Below are positions 8,785 through 17,194 of a DNA stretch of 64,000 bases, one piece after another. The DNA is from Falsibacillus albus (GTDB lineage: Bacteria; Bacillota; Bacilli; Bacillales; DSM-25281), in contig NZ_RCVZ01000016.1 in the NCBI RefSeq assembly GCF_003668575.1, forward strand, positions 24,001 to 88,000. The letters run 5' to 3'. Below the pieces are notes generated by a model, which was given only the letters and a program-made list of their open reading frames with translations, was not told where the DNA came from and did not search any database. Within the stretch, counting starts at the first letter, position 1. Each line of letters starts with the position of its first letter. The position numbers and the translations under genes are program-made.

Positions 8785-9930
8785 ATGAAGGTCTTGGTCC
8801 TCCCGCTGTTTCAAATGCCGTCTGGCCATCATCAAGCAGCCGATGCAATGATTGAAGTGATGTCTTCCTTTCATGATGATGACATTACCTTTAAAAAAGT
8901 AGATTTTCTAAGTTATTGCCATCCGCCGCTCGAAAGAAAGGTATCCGGATTTTATTTGCACTGGATAACTGAAAATCCAAAGACTTACAGCCGTTTTTAT
9001 AAGCTGTTCATGTTTTCGCGCGACCATGATCATGATTTTGTACAATCACTTTTTTTCTGGAACAGATATTTCGAATGGCGAATGGAGCAATTCATTCTTG
9101 AGGAAGACCCTGATTTGATCATCTGCACTCACTGCTATCCATCCAAGCTTTTGGACAGTTTAAAGCAAAGAATGAAACTATCAAGGCCTGTAATTAATGT
9201 ATATACAGACTTTTTCATTAACGACATATGGGGCAAAAAAGCCATTGACTACCATCTTGCCCCCAATCAACAAGCTAAAGAGCAATTAATGGCTGAATTC
9301 CAAGTCCCGCAAGAACGCATCTTCGTAACAGGGATTCCTACATTTCCTGTTTATCACGCTCATCAGGCTGCCCCGCTCCCGGAAAAAAATTATATCCTTA
9401 TTGCCGGTGGAAACAGCGGTTTAGGGAATATGTTTCCCTTCTTGAAGGAGATAACGGAAAAAGGAAATTCAACCTTTACCTATAAAGTCCTTTGTGGAAA
9501 AAACCGCAAGCTGTACAACAAAATATCCGAATTACAAAATCCTGATATCATCCCCCTTTCTTACATCGACAGTCCGGAAAAAATGAACGACTTATATAAT
9601 GGAGCTCTGGCCATCTTAACAAAGCCAGGGGGCATCACCATCAGTGAAGCTTTGTCAAAAGCGCTCCCGATCTTTGTCCTGCACTCCCTGCCCGGCCAAG
9701 AGGAAATTAATAAACGGTACCTATTGAATAAAGGGCTTATTTTCGAATTAGACCTGAAAAAAAATATTGAAGGGCAGTTCACGCAAATCCTTTTCGATTC
9801 AAAGAAGCTGGCTGACCTCAAAAGCAGGATCGAGCTATGGAACAGCGAAAAGGACGCCTCGCTTTCTGAAGCATTGCTTTCCATCATTCATGGAGAAAGA
9901 GCTTATTTACCTTCAATTTCTCCTGTATAG
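8785..9930 (+). CDS. MGDG synthase/UgtP-like glycosyltransferase (GT28)
   Basis: The 381-residue soluble or peripheral protein has two Rossmann domains. The N-terminal half has PSGHHQAADAM, the MGDG-synthase motif. The C-terminal half has IAGGNSGLGN and TKPGGITISEAL, the GT28 nucleotide-sugar-binding signature. Relatives include UgtP (diglucosyl-diacylglycerol synthesis), MurG and plant MGD1. It is third in the deacetylase-DedA-glycosyltransferase cassette, so it probably transfers a sugar (UDP-Glc/Gal/GlcNAc) to a lipid acceptor at the inner leaflet. Acceptor and sugar are unknown. ATG 8785 lies 56 bases after the DedA stop. Confidence 0.85.
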   Translation: MKVLVLPLFQMPSGHHQAADAMIEVMSSFHDDDITFKKVDFLSYCHPPLERKVSGFYLHWITENPKTYSRFYKLFMFSRDHDHDFVQSLFFWNRYFEWRMEQFILEEDPDLIICTHCYPSKLLDSLKQRMKLSRPVINVYTDFFINDIWGKKAIDYHLAPNQQAKEQLMAEFQVPQERIFVTGIPTFPVYHAHQAAPLPEKNYILIAGGNSGLGNMFPFLKEITEKGNSTFTYKVLCGKNRKLYNKISELQNPDIIPLSYIDSPEKMNDLYNGALAILTKPGGITISEALSKALPIFVLHSLPGQEEINKRYLLNKGLIFELDLKKNIEGQFTQILFDSKKLADLKSRIELWNSEKDASLSEALLSIIHGERAYLPSISPV

Positions 9931-9934
9931 CCTA

Positions 9935-9962
9935 TTGCATTTTTTTCCAACCCTAGTATAAT
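9935..9962 (+). promoter_or_regulatory. Promoter of the argS T-box leader
   Basis: TTGCAT (9935-9940), a 16-base spacer and TATAAT (9957-9962) are placed just upstream of the T-box leader. Confidence 0.6.
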
Positions 9963-9975
9963 AACTCTTAATATT

Positions 9976-10200
9976 AGCGAAAAATCGATGAGGAAGAGAG
10001 TAGTCCACTGCATGGCCCAAAGCGAATTGGGGATGGTGAAAGCCCAATGGCGACCGTGTGATGAAGCGCACTTCCGAGATGCCAGTGTGTCTGGCCGGTA
10101 CAGCCGTTATCAAATGAAGCGGGCTCGATCGTATGATGAGCCAATTAGAGTGGCAACGCGGGATATCCCCGTCTCTTTTATAGAGGCGGGGATTTTTGTT
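9976..10200 (+). ncRNA. T-box leader (tRNA-Arg sensing) with terminator/antiterminator
   Basis: The leader has the conserved AGTA of the specifier loop (about 9999-10002). It has the Stem I distal GGGGATGGTGAAAGCCC region (10029-10045), a specifier candidate CGC (Arg) at 10067-10069 after GAAG and before a purine, and the T-box TAGAGTGGCAACGCGGG (10146-10162). A 10-bp terminator stem CCCCGTCTCT/AGAGGCGGGG (10167-10191) with ATTTTTG follows. The T-box would form the antiterminator by pairing with the left side of that stem. Uncharged tRNA-Arg stabilises antitermination and turns on argS. Confidence 0.9.
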
Positions 10201-10239
10201 GTTATGAAAGTCACATTTACCATTTTCAAGGAGGGATTC

Positions 10240-11925
10240 ATGTTGGATTTAAAAAAGATCTTCACAGAAAAATTATTGGCTGTTTTACCGGAGAGCCTGG
10301 AATACGATAGTGTTTACTCCATGATTGAGACGCCGAAGCACGCCAGCCTTGGCGACCTCGCCTTCCCATGTTTCCAACTGGCCAAAACACTCCAGGAATC
10401 TCCCGCTTCGATTGCTGCCGAGTTTTCCTCGAAGCTGCATTCACCATATTTTTCAAAAGTGATCCATGCAGGGCCATATGTGAATGTTTTCTTCGATCCT
10501 GCCAAAGCAGGGAGTCCAATCGTCAATCATGTTCTTGAAGAAGGGACTGAATACGGAAGTGGTGAAATTGGTTCAGGCAAAACGGTTGTTCTTGATATGT
10601 CATCTCCCAATATTGCCAAGCCTTTTTCCATGGGCCATCTTCGTTCAACTGTCATTGGAAACGCATTGGCTTCCCTTGCCGAAAAAAACGGCTACAGGCC
10701 CATTAAGATCAACTATCTTGGCGATTGGGGCACCCAATTCGGCAAGCTGATCGTCGCCTATAGAAAATGGGGCGATCCCGAGAAGGTAAAACAAAACCCG
10801 ATTGGAGAACTATTAAAACTATACGTCCAATTTCACCATGAAGCAGAGCAATCCCCAGCATTGGAGGATGAGGGCCGGAAAGCTTTCAAGGATCTTGAAA
10901 GTGGTGAACCGGATCACCTTGAGTTATGGAAATGGTTCCGTGATGAATCATTAAAATCCTTCATGGAAATCTATGGCCTTTTGGGAATCACTTTTGATAA
11001 TTTCCAAGGAGAAGCATTTTATAATGATAAAATGTCCGAAGCTGTTCAACTCTTAAAGGAAAAAGATCTTCTTGTGCAATCGGATGGTGCCGAGGTCGTC
11101 TTGATGGACGAGGAAGGAATGCCTCCTTGTTTGATAAAAAAATCGGATGGCGCCTCGCTTTACCCCACACGGGATTTAGCTGCAGCCATCTACCGCCAGC
11201 GGGAATACCAATTTGATCAAGCCCTTTATGTGGTTGGACAGGAACAGCGCGTCCATTTCAATCAAGTCTTCTCAGTGCTGAAAAAAATGGGATTCGAGTG
11301 GGCAGATGCTATGAAGCACGTACCTTTTGGACTTTATCTGAAGAATGGCAAGAAGATGTCCACACGTAAAGGCAGGGTTATATTACTAGAAAACGTGATC
11401 AAGGAAGCCATCGCACTTGCTCTTAAAAACATCAACGAAAAAAATCCCGACCTTCATGATGCTGAAAAAACCGCACGCGCCGTTGGGGTCGGTGCCATCA
11501 TTTTTCACGATCTGAAAAATGATCGAATGAATAACATCGAATTTTCTTTATCTGATATGCTCACCTTCGAAGGTGAAACGGGACCATATATCCAATATAC
11601 GCATGCGCGGGCACAGTCCATTTTGAGAAAAGCCCCTCCTTCTTATACATTTCATGGACTTGGCGATGAAGCAAGCTGGGAAGTCATCAAGCAGCTGCGC
11701 CTATTTCCGGAAACAGTCGAAAGATCCTACCTCTCTCTTGCACCTTCGGTTTTGGCAAAGTACTTAATCGATCTCTCAAAATCGTTTAATAAGTACTATG
11801 GGAAAGTGCGGATCCTGGAGGAGAATGATGAACTGACTTCAAGGGTCAGTCTCGTCAAAGCGGTCGCCATTGTTTTAGCTGAGGGATTGAGACTGCTTGG
11901 AATTGAAGCGCCGAATGAAATGTAG
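10240..11925 (+). CDS. argS: Arginyl-tRNA synthetase
   Basis: The 561-residue class I synthetase attaches arginine to tRNA-Arg. The N-terminal Add-1 domain is present. The HIGH-like motif reads SPNIAKPFSMGHLRST, with GHLR as the signature. The KMSK-like motif reads KKMSTRKG in the middle, and the C-terminal anticodon-binding domain (GPYIQYTHARAQSI onward) is complete. ATG 10240 has AAGGAGGG upstream; the longer open frame to 9988 runs through the T-box leader and is not translated. Expression should rise when tRNA-Arg is uncharged. A T-box-controlled argS in a non-tRNA locus can be a second, inducible ArgS; whether another copy exists lies outside the window. Confidence 0.95.
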   Translation: MLDLKKIFTEKLLAVLPESLEYDSVYSMIETPKHASLGDLAFPCFQLAKTLQESPASIAAEFSSKLHSPYFSKVIHAGPYVNVFFDPAKAGSPIVNHVLEEGTEYGSGEIGSGKTVVLDMSSPNIAKPFSMGHLRSTVIGNALASLAEKNGYRPIKINYLGDWGTQFGKLIVAYRKWGDPEKVKQNPIGELLKLYVQFHHEAEQSPALEDEGRKAFKDLESGEPDHLELWKWFRDESLKSFMEIYGLLGITFDNFQGEAFYNDKMSEAVQLLKEKDLLVQSDGAEVVLMDEEGMPPCLIKKSDGASLYPTRDLAAAIYRQREYQFDQALYVVGQEQRVHFNQVFSVLKKMGFEWADAMKHVPFGLYLKNGKKMSTRKGRVILLENVIKEAIALALKNINEKNPDLHDAEKTARAVGVGAIIFHDLKNDRMNNIEFSLSDMLTFEGETGPYIQYTHARAQSILRKAPPSYTFHGLGDEASWEVIKQLRLFPETVERSYLSLAPSVLAKYLIDLSKSFNKYYGKVRILEENDELTSRVSLVKAVAIVLAEGLRLLGIEAPNEM

Positions 11926-11957
11926 AAAGTAGTGCGGCTTGCTCGAACCATTTATTA

Positions 11958-11988
11958 AGGGACTCGCCTTTTGGCAAGTCCCTTGAAT
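11958..11988 (+). terminator. Terminator between argS and the convergent ABC permease
   Basis: AAGGGACTCGCC and GGCAAGTCCCTT pair around TTTT. The T-tract is poor, so efficiency is uncertain. Its position between converging genes fits use on both strands. Confidence 0.6.
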
Positions 11989-12001
11989 TATTGTACGGAT
12001 C

Positions 12002-12775
12002 TTAGTGCTGCCCAAGGATCCCTTTTCTCATGGCATACCTCTCGCAGCTTTTAAATACCCATAGGCCAATCACTAAATAGAAGAGTGCATTTGCCGATAA
12101 GATCAAAAAATCAACGGAACCGAAATGTGATATGGAAACGTCCTCAACCATGATCGTCCTGACCATATCCACACCCTTCACAAATGGGGCAAATGCAAGA
12201 TATGGCGCGAAGGAAAGCGAGACGAATGTCAATCCCATAAAAACAAACTGCAGGATCTGCAAAAATGCTTGTATCTGTTTGAAGATGATCGACATTCCCG
12301 CAATCATGAAGCTGACACCAAACATACTGATCAGCGTTAAGCATAAAATGGGCAATATGGACACAATGTCAATATTGAGCCAAGTACCAGTCGTCAGCAT
12401 CGACACGTATAATAAAATGGTGATGATCATCAAATGCAGGCATGTACCGGAAATGATTCTTGCCAAAAGGATCCTCCATACACCCATCGGGGACATATAG
12501 AGCTGCTCCAACGTTCCGAGAGTGGCTTCGTTCGAAACAGCCCAGCCTATGTCCTGCATTGCCATCATCGCGAGATACCAGAATATATAATTCACAATGA
12601 CATATTGGACATTCGTATCGATCGAGGATGGATCCCCCACAAACTTGATGCCGAAAAACATTGCCAGGAAAATGCAATAAAACGTGACCACCAAGCTGAT
12701 GGTATTGGGGAGATACCTTTTGAGCATAATGGCTTCTCTTCTGAAATTAGCTTGTAGCAGATATAGCGACTTCAT
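12002..12775 (-). CDS. ABC-2 type transporter permease
   Basis: This 257-residue membrane protein has about six helices and the ABC-2 layout. The cytoplasmic N terminus (ANFRREAIMLKRY) is followed by a helix, and the EATLGTLEQLYMSPM loop is typical of ABC-2 coupling regions. It overlaps the ATPase gene upstream by 29 bases, so the two are translationally coupled and form one exporter. The exported substrate is unknown; such two-gene exporters often move antibiotics, lipids or peptides. Confidence 0.85.
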   Translation of the reverse strand: MKSLYLLQANFRREAIMLKRYLPNTISLVVTFYCIFLAMFFGIKFVGDPSSIDTNVQYVIVNYIFWYLAMMAMQDIGWAVSNEATLGTLEQLYMSPMGVWRILLARIISGTCLHLMIITILLYVSMLTTGTWLNIDIVSILPILCLTLISMFGVSFMIAGMSIIFKQIQAFLQILQFVFMGLTFVSLSFAPYLAFAPFVKGVDMVRTIMVEDVSISHFGSVDFLILSANALFYLVIGLWVFKSCERYAMRKGILGQH

Positions 12776-13736
12776 CCCTTATCTCCCCTTTCACAATTTT
12801 CATGAACACTTGCTCAAAATCAATCATCGTCCGGTCAATCTTTTCAATCGACTGCCCCATTTCCTTCAGCTGTTCGATGACAGCATAAAATTGATCACTC
12901 TGCTGAATCGTCACCTCAATCACAGACTGCTCTCCATCCCCCTCCATTCTTTTAGCCAAGTAGGTATGACTGAGCTGATCAAACTGTGCATCGGTCAACT
13001 TCCCTTGCAATGTGAAGCTGTATGCTTTCGTATCAAACAGGTCCAAGAGATTCTGTACATTCTCATCAGTGATGATCTTTCCACCGTTGACAATCACAAC
13101 TCTTTGGCAAATGTCCTGGACGACCGGCATATCATGGGAGCTCAGTAAAATCGTCTTGTTTTCCCCTTTCGCGATTTCCGTCAAAAGCTTGCGGATCTCG
13201 TAGCTTGTTTCAATATCGAGTCCGAGCGTCGGTTCATCGAGAAAAATAATGTCCGTATCTGCAAGCAAAGCCACAGCAATCGAAAGCTTTTGCTGCATCC
13301 CCCTTGATAGTGTATTGACTTGTTCATGTGCTTTTCCCTTGAGATTGAAGCGTTCCAGAAGCTCATCAACCTTACTTGAAATTTCCTTTTTCGACATACC
13401 TCGATTTCCCGAGAAATATTCAAGGTTTTCTTTCACCGTTAATCGCCAATATAAGTTGCGATTCCCCTCTAAAACGACACTTAAATGCTTTAAAGCCTTC
13501 GAACGGTTAGCATTCATGTCGAATTCATTGATTTTGACGGTTCCCTCATTAGGGATGAGAAGACCGCACATCATCTTGATCAAGGTGGTTTTCCCTGCAC
13601 CATTTGGACCGAGCAGGCCGACAACTTCCCCTCTTTTCACTTGAAGCGAAATTCCTTTTACTGCTTCGATTACTTCCTTTGACTTCTTCTTCGGATACCA
13701 CTTTTTCACATTTTGAATATCAATGATATATTCCAT
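12747..13736 (-). CDS. ABC transporter ATP-binding protein (ABC-2 partner)
   Basis: The protein has about 329 residues. It shows Walker A GPNGAGKTT, signature LSRGMQQK (the usual LSGGQ is changed to LSRGM, common in drug-export ATPases), Walker B DIIFLDEPT and the switch His in LLSSHD. A C-terminal extension of about 100 residues with beta structure is typical of CcmA/DRA-like ATPases. ATG 13736 follows AGGAGG by four bases; the upstream open frame to 13793 is not used. It drives the permease that overlaps its 3' end. Confidence 0.9.
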   Translation of the reverse strand: MEYIIDIQNVKKWYPKKKSKEVIEAVKGISLQVKRGEVVGLLGPNGAGKTTLIKMMCGLLIPNEGTVKINEFDMNANRSKALKHLSVVLEGNRNLYWRLTVKENLEYFSGNRGMSKKEISSKVDELLERFNLKGKAHEQVNTLSRGMQQKLSIAVALLADTDIIFLDEPTLGLDIETSYEIRKLLTEIAKGENKTILLSSHDMPVVQDICQRVVIVNGGKIITDENVQNLLDLFDTKAYSFTLQGKLTDAQFDQLSHTYLAKRMEGDGEQSVIEVTIQQSDQFYAVIEQLKEMGQSIEKIDRTMIDFEQVFMKIVKGEIRDEVAISATS

Positions 13737-13782
13737 ATGACCTCCTATTGAGTTTGAATATTCTGATTTTATTATACACAAA

Positions 13783-13829
13783 AAAAGACCCATTGTTTTC
13801 CATCCAGAGACGGATACCCAATAAGTCTT
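13783..13829 (-). terminator. Terminator downstream of the lipid kinase gene (minus strand)
   Basis: AAAGAC...ATTG...ATCC pairs with GGAT...CAAT...GTCTTT. Read on the minus strand it ends in TTTTTTTG. It terminates transcription from 14937 after the intervening repeat copy, just upstream of the ABC operon promoter region. Confidence 0.65.
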
Positions 13830-14034
13830 TGATAAAAACTATTCATCATAGGGTGAAGGTGCGAGACTCCCAGGGAAGCGAGGAGATATATGGATTAAGT
13901 GAGCCAACATCGAACGACCTCACTTCGTGTGAGGTCCCCCGGAAACTAGCATCCTATCGCGGAGATCAACCTTGTACAAACACATTGAAAGTTGGCAGAA
14001 ACTTTACGAAAAGACCTTTGAGAAAAAGCCTTTA
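13824..14034 (-). repeat. Dispersed repeat, copy 3 (opposite orientation)
   Basis: Read on the minus strand this matches copy 5: CTTTTCGTAAAGTTT at one end, GGTTGATCTCCGCGATAGGATGC, GTGAGGTCGTTCGATGTTGGC, and AGTCTCGCACC then ATGATGAAT at the other. The end nearest 14034 abuts the stop codon of the lipid kinase gene, so the element lies between that gene and its terminator. Confidence 0.75.
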
Positions 14035-14937
14035 ATATTCGAAGTCACCTCTTAAAAATGAGACCTTCTTTTGCAAAGCGGATAGATGAGCAGGCGTTCC
14101 TTCTTCGTATACCTCTCCGTCCATATCGGCTTTCATTAGTTCTTGGGTTTCAATCTTACATTCCTTCGCTTGAATATGAATGACATTTGAGTCATCATGA
14201 TTCCAATCCGGGGGTTCTTCACCGGTGATAAGATTTTTGAATAACTCGAAGCCTGCCTGGCGGATGATCAGGATATCCAGCATCCCATCATCTGCGCAGA
14301 TTTTCGACAGAGGCAAACGATTGGTTCCGATAAAACATCCATTGGCCACTAAAATCATGACTGCTTCATCTTCGATCACCTGTTCATCACAAGTTATCTT
14401 GAACGAAAATGGCATTGCCTCCTTAACCGTTTGCAATGCACTGATATAGTAACTGATCTTCCCAAGCATATTCTTGGAAGAAGCGTTGATGTTTTCAGAA
14501 GCTTCGCTAATTAAGCCGATTCCCCAGAAATTCGAAAAGATCCGGTCATTCACTTTTCCGAGATCCATTTCTGCCACTTCTCCTGTCGATATTAGGCGGG
14601 ATGCTTCAGATATATCCTGTGGAACTTTAAGGAGTCTGCTAAAATCATTGCAGGTGCCACTTGGTAAAACCGAGACCGTTGGCGGCGCATCGAGCTGGGC
14701 GATTCCATTCAGGCACTCATGGACGGTGCCATCACCGCCTAAAATAAAAACAATATCGTACCTGCTGCCGTGCTCTCTGCATAACCTTTCTCCATCCCCT
14801 GCTTTCTGCGTCCTCATCAAGGTCAATTCATCCAATTGCTCAGCCAATACGGGGACACAATCCTGCAGGTTTTTATTTAAACCTTTTCTTCCTGCTTTTC
14901 CATTAAAGATCAGCAGTCCTTTTTTAAAGGAATTCAT
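14032..14937 (-). CDS. Diacylglycerol kinase-family lipid kinase (DagK/YegS/BmrU-like)
   Basis: The 301-residue protein has the DAGK catalytic signature GGDGTVHECLNGI (residues about 68-80), then LPSGTCNDFSR, and a C-terminal beta-sandwich domain. The family phosphorylates diacylglycerol or related lipids with ATP at the membrane face and recycles DAG from lipoteichoic acid synthesis. In Bacillus the members are DgkB (YerQ), YtlR and BmrU; this shorter divergent member is not assigned to one. ATG 14937 has GGGAGG seven bases upstream. The stop codon directly touches dispersed-repeat copy 3. Confidence 0.85.
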   Translation of the reverse strand: MNSFKKGLLIFNGKAGRKGLNKNLQDCVPVLAEQLDELTLMRTQKAGDGERLCREHGSRYDIVFILGGDGTVHECLNGIAQLDAPPTVSVLPSGTCNDFSRLLKVPQDISEASRLISTGEVAEMDLGKVNDRIFSNFWGIGLISEASENINASSKNMLGKISYYISALQTVKEAMPFSFKITCDEQVIEDEAVMILVANGCFIGTNRLPLSKICADDGMLDILIIRQAGFELFKNLITGEEPPDWNHDDSNVIHIQAKECKIETQELMKADMDGEVYEEGTPAHLSALQKKVSFLRGDFEY

Positions 14938-15034
14938 TTCCGCTCCTCCCAATAAAACACTTTTTTAATAATGTTTCCTTTTTCATGAGAGGTCAAACTC
15001 GAAATTGTTTATTTTGGTGAGAAAAGCAAGGCTC

Positions 15035-15109
15035 AGCTCCAATCAACATCATATGATGAGTTACTTTAAAGAAAAACTGATAAAAACAACAATCTTTGAG
15101 AAAAGAGCC
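15035..15109 (+). repeat. Dispersed repeat, copy 4 (right half only)
   Basis: GCTCCAATCAACATCATATG, then AGTTACTTTAAAGAAAAACTG and AACAATCTTTGAGAAAAGAGCC, match the right half of copy 1 almost exactly. The left half and GC-rich core are missing, so this is a truncated copy. Confidence 0.75.
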
Positions 15110-15134
15110 TTTCAAAAACATTAAGAATGCTATA

Positions 15135-15181
15135 AAAAAAGCTATCCCAAAGTGCCTTTGATCAGGCTTTGGGGATAGCTT
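15135..15181 (-). terminator. Terminator of the small gene at 15184-15468
   Basis: AAGCTATCCCCAAAGCC pairs with a matching CTTTGGGATAGCTT arm around a TGATCAAAGG loop. Read on the minus strand it ends in TTTTTTT. Confidence 0.85.
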
Positions 15182-15183
15182 CT

Positions 15184-15468
15184 TTATGCAGGATATTGAT
15201 CATCCTCTTGGGAGTTCATCACAGCATTATATGCAAGCGACATTCTTCCTCTCATATAGGACTGTGGATCGTAGGGAATGTTTTCTCCCTTGAGCTTTTT
15301 TATTTCCATATCTGTGAACATCCCCAATGTGCGGCATATATGATCCAAAGCTTGTTTCAATGATTTTTCATCCCGAAAAAACTGTCTGCTCATACACGCA
15401 TAGGATATTTCATCTGCTTGTCTGCGCATCTCCTTCAATGCCTCGAGGTCGAACATACTCCTATTCAT
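15184..15468 (-). CDS. Small hypothetical protein
   Basis: Not recognised. The 94-residue soluble protein is mostly helical (LEALKEMRRQADEISYACMS, then KSLKQALDHICRTLGMF) and has an Arg/Met-rich C terminus ending QEDDQYPA. ATG 15468 is chosen because AAGGAGGG lies seven bases upstream; the ATG at 15474 would be too close to it. A clean terminator follows, so it is a monocistronic real gene. No membrane segment is seen. Confidence 0.6.
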   Translation of the reverse strand: MNRSMFDLEALKEMRRQADEISYACMSRQFFRDEKSLKQALDHICRTLGMFTDMEIKKLKGENIPYDPQSYMRGRMSLAYNAVMNSQEDDQYPA

Positions 15469-15551
15469 ACACATCCCTCCTTATTCTATGTATATCGCAC
15501 AATTATCTTAAATATGAATCACACTTCTCTTCTACTCGAAATAAGCACAAA

Positions 15552-15582
15552 AAAACAAGCATCTATGTAGATGCCTGCTTAA
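15552..15582 (-). terminator. Terminator of the 49-residue gene
   Basis: On the minus strand AAGCAGGCATCT-ACAT-AGATGCTTG is followed by TTTTTTTG. The stem begins at the stop codon of the small gene. Confidence 0.8.
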
Positions 15583-15728
15583 GAATGAGCCTCCGGATAG
15601 TTCGGGATTGGCTTCATGTCATCTAATGCTTTTCTTAATTCTAGTCTAGATTTTGTCTTCGAGATTTTGACACCGATTTTTCCTAGTTGGGAAATCACGC
15701 GTTTGACCTGATCATGATCTCTTTTCAA
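15579..15728 (-). CDS. 49-residue basic small protein
   Basis: A short gene with all expected signals. TTG 15728 has AGAGGTGA upstream, 49 codons follow, and a T-rich terminator begins at the stop. The peptide starts MKRDHDQVKRVISQLGKI, is strongly basic in the first 35 residues, and ends in a Pro-rich acidic tail (KPIPNYPEAHS). No membrane segment is seen. A role as a nucleic-acid- or ribosome-binding peptide is possible but unproven. Confidence 0.6.
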   Translation of the reverse strand: MKRDHDQVKRVISQLGKIGVKISKTKSRLELRKALDDMKPIPNYPEAHS

Positions 15729-16000
15729 GAAAGATCACCTCTTCAATTTTTATGCCGACTAAGACATATTATTTATTGTACCTAAAATCCGAGACATTGA
15801 ATATGATATTTCCGACTTAATTTCTTGTTTTACTACTTCCCTGCTTACATACGTATCAAACCTCAAAAGGTTTCAAAACTTTAAAAATTCATTTCTTCTT
15901 TTCTTCAACTTCATTATCAAGGACAATCATTAATTTTCCCTTAAATAAAAATAAGAGTTTGTTAAAAACTGTTTTCGTATGGTACTTCTATTCATTACGT
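15729..16000. other. AT-rich intergenic stretch with no recognised feature
   Basis: About 270 bases rich in A/T between the small gene and repeat copy 5. It probably holds the promoter of the 49-residue gene on the minus strand, but no confident -35/-10 pair was found. Both strands lack a plausible gene. Confidence 0.5.
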
Positions 16001-16269
16001 TCTTTTCGTAAAGTTTGTTGCTATTCATTAAAGGTTGTGTAAGGTTGATTTCCGCAGAAGGATGCTCGCTTTCCGAGGGGCCTCACAGGATGTGAGGTCG
16101 TTCGATGTTGGCACACGACTTGCCGAATTTGATCCAACATCCGACTTACCTCTCCTCGCTCCGCTGCGGGGTCTCACCTTGCCCGCTGATCCCTCCGGAG
16201 TCTCGCACCCATATGATGAGTTATTTTAAAGAAAAACGGTTAAAAACAACAATCTTTGAGAAAAGAGCC
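16001..16269 (+). repeat. Dispersed repeat, copy 5 (fullest copy, about 269 bp)
   Basis: The left end reads TCTTTTCGTAAAGTTTGTTG and the right end reads AACAATCTTTGAGAAAAGAGCC. The interior carries nested GC-rich inverted segments: GCCTCACAGGATGTGAGGTC is itself a stem, GATGTTGG pairs with CCAACATC, and CTCCGCTGCGGGGTCTCACC follows. Apparent ORFs inside (for example 16035-16229) have no ribosome binding site and come from the repeat. Confidence 0.85.
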
Positions 16270-16288
16270 ATTCATTATCAACCGCCGG

Positions 16289-17194
16289 TTATAAATCTAC
16301 ACCCCTGAATCTTTTATGCTTACGGTCGAAATATTCTTGCAGTCCGCTGCTGACCATGGAAAATGCAAAGATGGAGATCCCGATCGCGGCAGCACCTGTA
16401 AGTGGATACCAAGGATGTGACCATATATGGTCAAGAATCCGATTAAAAAAGACCGGCCAAATGTTAGAGGTATTTAGGGCTTCATAGGAACCGCCCAATT
16501 GAGAGACAAACTCGACACTGATGAAATAACTGACGACCCCCAACTGTCCAAGCAAGAAGATGACCTTGCCGATATCTGAAAAGAACTGTATGAAAATATG
16601 AGGTTGAAGAGGCGGCCAATAATAGCGGCGAAGCATTGACCAGCTTGTACACCCCGATACAATCCCAGCTTCGACATATGGTCTTTTAGAGACATCTAAC
16701 ATGGTGCTGTAAAAAAGTTCGGCAACCCTTCCCACATCTACAATCGCAATGATAAATATATACCATAATGCACGATTGCTTGAGAAAACGATGAACGGCA
16801 GGCCAACAATGAACACGACAAAGAAGATGGGCGGCATATAGGAAAAAAGACGATTCCATAAAAGAAGGAAATACCTCATACTTTTAAAATAAAAGCTGCT
16901 TAAGCCCAAAGGTATTGCCAATAGATAGCGAATCAAAACGATCCCAAGGACTGTCAGAAGCGTGTCTTTCGTGCCCAGCAGTACTTTGCTCAACAAATCC
17001 CTCCCTTTTGGATCAGATCCGATCGGATAATCCTTGGAAGGAGGAAAGGGCGGCAGTTCAAATCCGCCATCCGCTTTTTTCTTCATAACATGTTCTTTCA
17101 TGGAAGCATCAACAAAAGGAAGATATGGAGCGGTAATGGCGGTGATAATCAGCAGCCCTAAAAGTAAAAGTCCAAAAATCAATGATTTATTCAT
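16289..17194 (-). CDS. ABC transporter permease, OppC/DppC-like
   Basis: The 301-residue protein has an N-terminal helix, an extracytoplasmic stretch containing YPIGSDPKGRDLLSKVLLGT (the DppC family GTDxxGRD motif, here GSDPKGRD), then five helices. A permease EAA-like loop is visible (YVEAGIVSGCTSWSMLRRYY). It overlaps its upstream partner by four bases (ATGA). No ATPase or substrate-binding protein gene is adjacent, so the pair must borrow these from elsewhere or act in another way. Substrate unknown; peptides or nickel are usual for the family. Confidence 0.8.
   Translation of the reverse strand: MNKSLIFGLLLLGLLIITAITAPYLPFVDASMKEHVMKKKADGGFELPPFPPSKDYPIGSDPKGRDLLSKVLLGTKDTLLTVLGIVLIRYLLAIPLGLSSFYFKSMRYFLLLWNRLFSYMPPIFFVVFIVGLPFIVFSSNRALWYIFIIAIVDVGRVAELFYSTMLDVSKRPYVEAGIVSGCTSWSMLRRYYWPPLQPHIFIQFFSDIGKVIFLLGQLGVVSYFISVEFVSQLGGSYEALNTSNIWPVFFNRILDHIWSHPWYPLTGAAAIGISIFAFSMVSSGLQEYFDRKHKRFRGVDL

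Noticed and set aside
16035-16308. Two overlapping plus-strand ORFs of 64 and 67 codons
   Set aside because: They lie inside dispersed repeat copy 5, have no ribosome binding site, and the reading frame breaks in other copies.
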